This document shows positions 55,452 through 64,000 of a stretch of 64,000 bases of DNA, piece after piece. The stretch lies in assembly GCF_030272615.1 (NCBI RefSeq), contig NC_081405.1, positions 652,322,920 through 652,386,919 of the forward strand, written 5' to 3'. The DNA comes from Cryptomeria japonica. Lineage: Eukaryota; Streptophyta; Pinopsida; Cupressales; Cupressaceae. Position numbers and translations under genes: made by a program. The notes below the pieces were generated by a model that saw only the letters and a list, made by a program, of their open reading frames with translations, was not told where the DNA came from and made no database searches. The stretch's first letter is position 1; the number at the start of each line of letters is the position of its first letter.

Positions 55452-56389
55452 CTATCTATCATCTCGGTAGTCTCTCTTTTCACTAGATTCTCCATCAGGA
55501 TAGTTAGAAGCCATATGTCCAATCTTATCACAATTGAAACATTTTAAAGTTAGCTTTCCCTTATACTTACCTTTTCCTCTTGGTAGCCTTCTGGCTAATA
55601 GTGCTTCAAACTCTTCTTGTTTCTTGATTTCCTCATACAGCTTGTGTACTTTTTCCATATTCTTGAAAATCTCTCACTTGCTCCACTGTGATCTCCTTCA
55701 GTGTATTTACTCATTCTATCATTGTAATCATCAAATTCATCAAGCTGAAAAGAACTGAAAGCAGATTCTACTTTATTTACCGATGACCCATTGTTATCAA
55801 AATTACTTAACTCAAAAGCATGTAGCTTACCAATAGTAGCATCTAAAGAAACTGGCATATTGGGTACAGACCTCAATTCATTGATTGCAAAGACTCGGAT
55901 TGCATAAGCTGGTAGAAGGGTTCTTAACAACTTACTTGTTATATCCTTTTCTTCAATAGTTCCACCTGCTCCTTTGATTTGATTGACAATCTCCTTTAGT
56001 CTTGTACTGTATTGGGTTATTTTCTCACCTTCATTCATCCTCATAGATTCAAGTTGTCCTCTTAGACTATCCACTTTTTCTCTTTGAACATGTTCATCTC
56101 CACCATACACAGATATGAGCTTATCCCACATTGCCTTTGCATCATTGCAGCCTTCTAGGTCATTAAACTCTGAGTTGGTCAATGCAAATGTTATTTCAAT
56201 CATTGCTTGGATATGTTCTTGCTTTGCCTTTATCTCTTCCATTGTCAATGGATAGGTGCTCGGTGTAATGAAATCATTCTCCAGATAATATACAACATAT
56301 TCTCCAACTCCTGATAAGTGTAGCTTCATCCTTTTCTGCCATGTAGAGAAACTTGACTTGTTCAGCTTTGGTGCATCCCTTTTATACAT
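55452..56389 (-). pseudogene. G gag
   Basis: The minus strand starts MYKRDAPKLNKSSF at 56389 and stays open for about 240 codons, with AKAMWDKLISVYGGDEHV and TSKLLRTLLPAYAIRV. A frameshift near 55660 leads to the C-terminal part (55658-55452), where the knuckle reads CFNCDKIGHMASNY, the last Cys changed to Tyr. It forms the particle and binds RNA. Confidence 0.9.
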
Positions 56390-56439
56390 CTTTGGATCTT
56401 TGCCTCAAGTACCTTTAAACTTTTTCTTTGGAGTCCAAA

Positions 56440-56451
56440 GCTCTTATAACA
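56440..56451 (-). promoter_or_regulatory. G primer binding site, degenerate
   Basis: The minus strand reads TGTTATAAGAGC, two changes from the Met primer site. Confidence 0.75.
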
Positions 56452-56453
56452 AT

Positions 56454-57922
56454 TGATAGTTTTGATACTAAATGTTTAGTACAGATGCCAAGATGATAAG
56501 ATGAGAAGGGGGGGTGAATCATACAAACTTAATCGTCCATAAAAACATCAGATTCAACCTCGGTAACCTATACATCAGTAATATAACAAAAACTACTAAA
56601 TATGAAAAATCAAAAGCATATAAACATCATAACACTCATAACATCAGATTTAACGTGGAAACCCAAATAGGGAAAAACCACTATGAGATTTCAGACCCAC
56701 TAAGAAATATATTCTTCTAGAGTATGCTCGGTTAAAAGCAAATCCTATTAAAGATTACAAACACATTGCTAGATGTGACCCAGTTAAGGGATTTCCCTCA
56801 GATCTATTAGGATCTTCACTTTGTTAGAAGTGACCTTGTCAAAGGATTTCAAACACTCAATCAGAATGTCACCTTGCTAGAGGATTTACAAATAAGACTG
56901 TTAAGTCCACTCGGTTAAGAGATTTTCTGTCACTTTACAAAATAACAGTAATAAAAATCTATCTGCAACTTCACATCTAAAATGCTAAAGTAGATTCTTA
57001 TTTGCTCAATACAATCTATTCATAGGACTTATCTTGTCCCTCTGCTAGGCTCTATACTCTCTTTTCAAAACATGTCTTCAAGCTTCTGTGCTCGATAAAT
57101 ACTGTGTAGCATCCTTGTTCTTACACTTGCCCGCATACATTGTTTATCAATAGTTTCCTATTTATAAACAGTCTGCTAATTGCTTAATCTCCTTGATCAC
57201 ATTTCCCATGATCAATCATAGCCATCAAATCTTCAATATTGACTAGGTTCAATGTATCCTTTGATCTGAAAAATGTTTTACCCCGCCTTGTAACTTGCAT
57301 ACATTTCTTGGAACTTGTGCTAGGGTATTGCGGTTCAATCTGAGCTATAGATCTTCCTACTGATTTTCCTTTACCATAGATTCTTTAACAAACTTCATTC
57401 ATGACATACCAATCATTTAATTATATCTAGCTCATCAGCTTCCTCCATTAAATAATGATTTTATTCATTCAATGCATTATGTTATTACTCGGTTGCAACT
57501 CGGTGAATACTAAACTTCACTCCATAGACATTCCGCCTTCATTAACCGATAGCAATAACCTTAGTAACATAGAATAGTATTAACCTTGCAAACAACAACA
57601 TATGTAAGATATCAAAACAATCTAAAACATCATGATCTCATCATTGTCTAACTCGGTAATAGTTGCCCATTGAATAGCTTATTTCTCCCCTTATTCATCA
57701 TATTCTTTCTGTGTCTTTTACCGACTTCTTTATACTCATCAAAACATACTTCTTAAGATATGGCAACATCATACTGAAAAAATCAATTTCTTGACATCAA
57801 TGACAAAATAAAAATATTAAGACAGTAAATATCCTTAATCAGTTATATCCATAAACATCAACAACCTTCTCAATATCCTTTGAAATGCTAAGAATCTCTC
57901 ACTGTCTATTATAATGCCAACA
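56454..57922 (-). repeat. G 5' LTR
   Basis: On the + strand it runs from TGATAGTTTTGATACTAAATG to ATAATGCCAACA. It carries ATGAGAAGGGGGGGTGAATCAT, the complement of the shared LTR-end module. Confidence 0.92.
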
Positions 57923-58366
57923 AAAGTCTCTAACCAGACTAGGCTCCTAAAAGAGCGGACTTGAAAAGGGTTCAAATAACAGCTTGTGGGTATCCATCCC
58001 CACCGTGGTTTTTCCCAGTTGGGTTTCCACGTGAAAAAATATGTATGTTATGTGTGATGCTTTTTCATGTGATGCTTTGTTATTTTCTGTCAAGTGGTAA
58101 AGCATGTTGAACCAGTAAGTCTTTACATTTATGGTGATGTATCACTAGTGTATACATATGGGTGAAGTTGAAATAAGATGTTAGATTGTGTGGAAATTTA
58201 AGAGTTACCAGTTTATGTCTTTCACATTCTTAGTGTGTTTAACTGACAGTAATCTTGTTTAGACAAGAGTTATTGTTTTCTAGTCAAATGCAGAGTTTTC
58301 AGTCAAACTGGTTTAAGGAAAAGTGTTTTTGCCTGTACTGATTCACCCCCCTATTGTTCTCAAATT

Positions 58367-59197
58367 TTGATTTCCCTTATATCCTTCCTGTAATAAATTA
58401 AGTAACTTTGTTTGTATATGAAGAGATCAGGGAAACAAAACTCAACAATAAAATATAACAAGGTTTCAAAACGTTCTACACTTTGAACTTATCCAAAGTT
58501 CAGGTGGGTATACCTTCTGTGAATATTTTCACACTTTAAGATTGAGATCCATAGTAAACCAGTGCTAAAAACCCATGGATTTCATCACCTCAATGAAACT
58601 AAAACATTAAAAGAAAATCTCATGTTCATTTTCAGTATTGATCTTCAAGAAAGATAAAAAGAATCCCACAATTGGATACTAGTGCCTTATTCGGGCTATA
58701 GAGTCACCCAAATCAAATTAGAATTCCAAAACTGAACAATCCCTTACATTTCACCACCTCGGCCTTAGCTAACCCCATACATGCCTAACATATACATGAG
58801 TTTTATCCTCTAAAAACTAAAACCATTCATCCAATTCAAAATGAGAAAACAATTGATTTACTGATAGAGATATTTCAAGCATATTTAATTCCTCTCCCTT
58901 GAAGAGAAAAGCTAGAAACATATCCATATGAATATCTTACAATCCATGTTTAATCAAATAACCCTAGATTATTCAAATGAAACCAACAAATTAATGAATG
59001 CACACCAAAAGACAACACAGATTGAGGCCAGAAAAGTGTTGATCTGTATCCTTATATTCATTTTGAAAAATAATCTTACATGATTCAAAGTATTCTCTAT
59101 GATAGCTAGAAAAAACCCAGATATATATTTCTACAGAGTTTCTTTACGAAATTTCTTGTGATCCCTTTTCTCTTAGTCCTGGTATCCATTTATAACA
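58367..59197. other. Unassigned A+T-rich sequence
   Basis: I see no gene, LTR edge or repeat match to the rest of the window. It separates D' from the decayed frame at 59198-60304. Confidence 0.4.
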
Positions 59198-60304
59198 TTA
59201 TGGATGCATACAAGCTTCAGACATTTCTAAGAAAAGTTTGTTACAAACCACAATGTTCTCCAAGAAATAGTTACAAGTCTCCAATTCATGCTGAATGGTC
59301 TTAGATGGTTGAAAACCAGAAGGCATAGGAGAAGGGGGAAATTTGATGATAGGACTAGTGGATGGAGGTTTTGTAGGAGAAGAAGCTACCATTAGAGTAG
59401 AGGACTCACCTTGATGTTACTACCCTGTGAATTGATGCTTCAATTCAGCAATGATGTTATCTCAATTAGCTATTCCTTCTTTGGCCTCATTATAAGCCTT
59501 CAAGATTGTCTCTAATTTCAATTGGAGATTAGCTTTTTCCTTTGCCTCCTTTTCTACCACTGCTACACTAAATTTTGCAGTTTCTAAGACTGTGCTAGCA
59601 GCCTCTACCACCCATGTATCCTAAACTCATTTTACTATCATGCCTCCTAGAAAATTAGGTCCTAAGGTATCCTTCCTTTTTCTACTTTCATCTCTCTTTA
59701 GGGACCACATCACCAGAACAACATTATCTTTGTTGAATGTCACTCCCTCCATAAGCTTGGTCTCTTTCTTGACTACTTCAAGTACCAAGGCATCTTCTAT
59801 ACCCCATTCAGGGAGGAGTAGAACACTAGCCTTTGACACCATTTCTCTTCCAACTTCAGGAGTGATGTCTTTGAATTCAGTCATCATTTATTGTTTTACT
59901 TCTTCCTCCACCAAGGTTGTATCTTTATGAGGCTACTCACTCATTCTCTTTTCACACCTTGCCTTGAAATTTTCAATGTTTTGTTTCCATACAAATTGCA
60001 TGAAGGCCCCTATTGTGACAAAATTGTTGTCAGCTAGGAACTCTTCACTAGCTTGCTTGACAACCAGGTCTAACTCTTTCCCTTTGAACTCATTTTCAAT
60101 TAAGTTCATCTTGGCACTAGGTGGCTCTTCAGGCATTCCCTCTTGTGTCTCTTCATAGGTGTAAGAAATCTCTCTGAGGCTTCCTAATTGCAAGAATTGT
60201 TCTGCTACTACCTGTTCATTTCCTATGTGGATAGGGGATTGAGATGGAGAATACACAGTTTCACCTATCTGCACTTCTTTCCCCACCCTTTGCCTTTTAG
60301 GCAC
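59198..60304 (-). pseudogene. Decayed frame of unknown family, minus strand
   Basis: A frame opens with MPKRQRVGKEVQIG at 60304 and stays in one phase to 59198 (about 369 codons) through several stops (59933, near 59890, 59627 and others). The first segment is acidic and helical (KARCEKRMSE at its end). The second has VGREMVSKASVLLLPEWGIEDALVLEVV. The third looks like a coiled coil (EKEAKEKANLQLETILKAYNEAK) and the last is Pro/Ser-rich. I do not recognise it. It may be part of a retroelement whose other frame is the one at 61655, but the two are divergent. Confidence 0.4.
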
Positions 60305-61654
60305 TAGTACATTCAGAGCTGATTTTTGATGGCCGTTTGTCTGATTTTCAATGAATTTTCATCGAAGTGTTGACAAAATCCACCATCAAAGACTCAGCGT
60401 CAAATTGGTCGATGATGCCATGCCCGTCGGAAATTCAACAATCCAATGGACTCTGCCGATGGTCAAAGAAGTTGTTGGTCGAAAGCTTGGTATTCGTCGT
60501 AATTTTGACGATGATCATTTTTATAAATAAAAAAATAATTATCATTGATATAAAAGAGCCATCGAAGGAAGGAAACGCCAAAAGGACTCACCGAAGATAA
60601 TAACTTCATCGATAAAAGATATCAAAGAAATCAGAGAGGATCTTCATTGACGGGAAAAGTTCTCAAGGAAATAATACTATCGGTGCAACATAAAAAGGAC
60701 CCACCAAAAGGAGCATTTTCATTGAAAGAATAATATCAATCAGACAAAAAGAAGCTACATCGATAAAAGATATCGATGAGGATATAGGTTTCAAGGAGGT
60801 TAAACTTCATCGACAAAAGATATCGAAGAAAGCAGAGAGGGTCTTCATCAACGGGAAAAGTTCTTGAGGAAATGATACTATCGGTGCAACATAAAAAGGA
60901 CCCACCAAAAGGAGCATTTTCATCAAAAGAATAATATCGATCAGATAAAAGGAAGCTACATCGATAAAAGATATCAATGAGGATATAGGATTCAAGGAGG
61001 TTAAAGGGCATGTTCTCGATATGCATGGTTTTGCCGATGTAACTTTATCGGTGAAGAACGATAAGGGAAAATAAAGAAAAGCTTTGGTGAGATAATAGAC
61101 TCATTCATTGACGGGGCATAGTGATATCAATGAAAGAAGTATTTTGATGGAAAAATAAAGAAGGACACCGAAGCCCAAGGTTTCTTCGACATAAGACCCA
61201 ATGGATATCAGATATGTTTCGATGAGAAGACAGCCATACTGACCGAATACAGTATTTCGATGAAGGGAAAAATACTTGATCGAAGTAATATTCGAAACAA
61301 AAGTATTGTCAATAAGTATTGTCGATAGAAACAAAGAGATTGATGGACTAAAGAAACAAATGATCAAAAGACATATCCTCATCAAAATGATTATTGATTG
61401 CTGTGAAAATCATAAACAAATCACAGGGAAGATCACATCGCCATTAAATTCAAACCTGTGCCCGAGTGACCACTGTCCAAAGCGCCATTACTAACAGATT
61501 AAATACACCATAAGTAGTGGATCAACCATCAAAGGACACAACATTAAGGAATTCACAGGCGACGAACTAAAAGTGGGAATTGGGCGAATTCACATATAAA
61601 GCTCAGTAATTCCAAGTAAGTTGTTTGCACATAGACCTCTTTTTTAAAATTCAA
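60305..61654. other. Spacer between two divergent decayed frames
   Basis: No gene is seen. The spacer is full of ATCGATAAAAGATATCGA-type words and contains the duplication at 60604-61006. TATAAA at 61595-61600 lies 60 bp before the ATG at 61655. It could be an LTR or a shared promoter. No second copy of it is in the window to prove an LTR. Confidence 0.4.
60604..61006. repeat. Tandem duplication, two units of about 201 bp
   Basis: Units begin CTTCATCGATAAAAGATATC at 60604 and CTTCATCGACAAAAGATATC at 60805. Both contain CTATCGGTGCAACATAAAAA and a CCACCAAAAGGAGCATTTTC block. They differ by scattered changes. Smaller ATCGAT/GATATCGA palindromic words recur inside. Confidence 0.85.
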
Positions 61655-64000
61655 ATGGAATCATCATCTAAAACTAATAAGACCAGAAAGGGAAAAGAAC
61701 CTATCGCTGCAGAAGAAAAACCTAAAAGATAGAAAAGGGAATGGCATTCTTTGGCCCAGGACCTAATTGACCAGTGCCCATCATCTAGTTTGAGGTCCAA
61801 GAAGATTAGAGCTGATGAGGAAGGCCTGGAGGACCGGTTTGAGGATCTTGGAGACATATGGACAGAGTTGCGAGGGTATTAATTATTCATATATGGGTAC
61901 AATAGAAGAGTTTCCCCTCAACCTATCAACAATTTATGGTGATTGAACTTAGGAAGGTTAGTTGTGGCTAATTTATTTGTGAATGTGGAGCTCATGAAGG
62001 CATTGGCAAATAATTATGACCCTAAAACCAGGACCATATATAACTACATGGGTGAGCCAATTATTGCAATCACAAAGGAGGTTATTGACACCGTGTTTGA
62101 GTTGGATTGGGGATTTGAAGAATTGATTGACCTCAAGAACTTAACAAGTGAATATTTTAACCTAGAGCACATTTACAAAACATGGAGACTCCCTATACAT
62201 AGACCTAGGAATTCAGGGTCCTTAGTGCCTCTAGGTCAGGATGACAAAGCTCCATATGATGTCAACTCTTTCCATCCATATTTCAAGTATACCTATTACT
62301 GTGTTTCCCAAGTGCTAGGGATAAAAGCCCATCCTTTGATGGATATTGCAGCCATGGTCATTTGTGCCTATTTGCAGTCTAAGGACCCCCACTTCTTTGA
62401 TTTTTCTGCTTATTTGGTTGAGGTTTTGAATCTTAGGTTAGAAAAGTTAAAGGGGGATGTCATCAATGTTCATTTAAAGCATTATTCCTTACTTATACAT
62501 ATGCTATTGTATGTGGGCCAAGATGAAGGGTTATGGCCAGAAGAGTTATGTGTTAGGACATATGACAATTCTGGAATGAGAAAACCAGTGCAACTATGGG
62601 TTTCTTCATGGGACCAGAGGTATGTGAATAATCAATCTTGGCATTTTGAGGAGTTCTTTGTCAAGCCATTATATAGACTGTTGGGATGCCCATGCGATCA
62701 TGCCCTTGCACCAGAGGTTCAAAGATTCCTAAGACCAAAAGATTTCGCTAAAGATCCCTCAATTGAACACAATTGGGGAGATTGGTATTGTTTTTCAGAC
62801 TGCACATAAGTCAGGGTATACGGGTTCGAAGGGAGACCATACTTACTACCACTTATAGTCCCTAATAGAGTGGCTTGTCTAGAAATTGTGAGGCAACTAT
62901 CAATAGTGAGTACAGAACATCTGACAAGCCATGGAAAACAATAAATTGTACCTGGGTTGTTAGTATTTTCAGATTTTATTGTGAAAAGTTCAAAGAGTTA
63001 TGGCCTGCTGCAGTCAAAATTGGATTATTATGGCATAGCTATGAGGGATCCAAGGCCCAATTTTGATCCTGAAGGATACATAAGGATAGCCCAGTCATCA
63101 CAAAAGTTGAAGGTTGGAGAGCATAAATCTTACCTACTTGATGACCTCATTAAGAACATTGGCAGAGAAGAGGCCGGAGTGAAGCGAATAAAGTTTGAGA
63201 AAGCAATGCAAGCTTATAAATGGAAGCTTTATAGAAGGAAAATGGATGAGAAGGTGCTACAAAAGATTGAAGACCCCTTGGAGTTGGCCAACAAACTTGT
63301 GAAGCATGAATTGGAAATACTTGAGGGAGTCCTGCCTCATGTTTTTAGGGATTACATTGATACTATTAGGAATATAGAGCCTTTGGCTCATATGTCTCCT
63401 GCTTCCACATTTGGCATCATTCCATTCACTCCTCGAGAGGATTATCCCCCTAGTTATGTAGAGGATTACCCCTTGGTTATGCAGAGGATTACCCCTTGGT
63501 TATGTAGAGGATACACTGATAGACTTGGCAATAGGACAACTGAATGTCCGAGAAGTGGCTTACATCAGATTCCTGGAGCATAAGGATTTCATTGCTGATA
63601 GTGACTTCATTTCTTCCAAGGAGTTCATCACATTCCTCTATCAACATAAAGGATCTCAAATTAGGAATAACATGAGAAATAGTGAAGAAGAGCAGTAGCT
63701 TCAAAAGTTACAAGAGGAGATGGATCTTGTGATGAGAGAAATGACACCTCAGAAGGGAAGACAGTTACTTAAGGAAGCTGGTGTGCTATTATACTCTGGA
63801 TGGGACATGAACTCTGCCTTGTTGTTTGATGGATTCCTCAAGAAACAGGACCCAAGTAGGCAAATGATGCCAAAAGAGATTGATAAACTCTTTAGAGGAT
63901 TAGGATATGATCCAGATCATAAGGCTCTTCTACAATGGGCTATCTATCCCAAAGATAAAAGACCTATATTGTTTGATACAAAAGAAGCTTTTGGACATTT
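61655..64000 (+). pseudogene. Long decayed frame of unknown family, runs off the window
   Basis: ATG at 61655 opens MESSSKTNKTRKGKEPIAA. The same phase holds to 63583 (about 640 codons) through few stops (61730, 61880, 61940, 62807, 62943). A shift near 63510 moves to another phase, which stays mostly open to the window end. The basic N-terminus is followed by a globular domain with YNYMGEPIIAITKEVIDTVFEL (two parts) and many Trp/Tyr/His residues (codons about 130-380). A helical part follows, with YKWKLYRRKMDEKV. The GEPIIAITKEVI stretch resembles in pattern the VHG...ITKEAVKVV stretch of ORF2 in A and B and the 'G...hSpEhI' pattern common in plant transposon-linked proteins. This is only a pattern match. 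The protein is unidentified. Confidence 0.5.

Larger units (their letters stand above)
50294..57922 (-). mobile_element. G: full-length Ty1/copia Sirevirus-like element, 7.6 kb
   Basis: Its LTRs are 50294-51816 and 56454-57922, with perfect 5 bp target duplication AAAGT (50289-50293 and 57923-57927) inside D'. The minus-strand order is primer site, gag, protease, integrase, RT, RNase H, polypurine tracts. It is the most complete autonomous-type element in the window, but stops and frameshifts in every domain show that it is inactive. Confidence 0.93.
49265..58366 (+). mobile_element. D': inverted LTR related to D, split by G
   Basis: Segments are 49265-50293 and 57928-58366. Read on the + strand it matches the reverse complement of D's LTR: TTGGCATATGTGCAGAG and GATGACATGATGATATTG at its start correspond to the inner end of D's 3' LTR. 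Later come CATCACATGATG-type, GGTTTTTCCCAGTTGGG and TGATTCACCCCCC blocks. No primer site or coding region follows, so it is a single LTR or fragment. Similarity to D is clearly below that between D's own LTRs. The right edge is approximate. Confidence 0.75.

Noticed and set aside
49265-58366. D' as a full element with coding region
   Set aside because: No primer site, gag or pol in the right polarity follows. The only coding region between its halves belongs to G, whose own target duplication and LTRs are clear.

Overview
This window looks like nuclear DNA from a seed plant with a large, repeat-rich genome. It holds nested LTR retrotransposons and no convincing host gene, no tRNA or rRNA gene and no CRISPR array. 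The size of the nest (up to four or five levels), the chromodomain Ty3/gypsy fragment and the Sirevirus-like Ty1/copia elements all fit a plant. A gymnosperm is possible but cannot be shown from the sequence. Nearly every open frame carries stops or frameshifts, so this is a graveyard of elements of different ages. I name the elements X1, H, A, F, C, D, E, B, D' and G.

Layout. X1 (1-5372, +) is the 3' part of a gag-plus-ORF2 element and has landed in H, a decayed chromodomain Ty3/gypsy element (5373-7424, resuming at 14127). A (7425-14126, +) is a complete two-LTR element inside H. It has an initiator-Met primer site, a gag-like coiled-coil and zinc-knuckle frame and a second frame, but no polymerase. 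F (about 14677-18823, -) is a large derivative with a proline-rich frame. C (18824-24835, -) is a Ty1/copia element inside F. D (24836-49264, -) is a Ty1/copia element inside C's LTR. D is split by E (26302-35745, -, a 9.4 kb element related to F) in its 3' LTR and by B (37210-45022, +, sister of A) in its reverse transcriptase. B's own 3' LTR holds a solo LTR of the G family (43247-44732). At 49264 D's outer LTR is cut and joined head to head to a related LTR, D' (+). G (50294-57922, -), a full-length Ty1/copia element, sits inside D'. From about 58370 to the end there are two decayed divergent frames of unknown family around a 1.35 kb spacer that contains a tandem duplication.

How the parts work together. 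C, D and G have the Ty1/copia order gag-protease-integrase-RT-RNase H, Met primer sites and several polypurine tracts, as in Sireviruses. A, B and X1 share with them the primer site, the AAAGGGGGAGA tract before TGTTGG, and the LTR-end motif TGATTCACCCCCC. They carry no enzymes. I infer that A, B and X1 are non-autonomous partners mobilised by C/D/G-like elements.

The most interesting item is the second frame of A, B and X1. It is a roughly 1,100-codon protein family that I do not recognise. It is present in three copies, and a sampled A/B stretch shows an excess of synonymous changes. A and B also share a TATA-like box before it, absent from X1.
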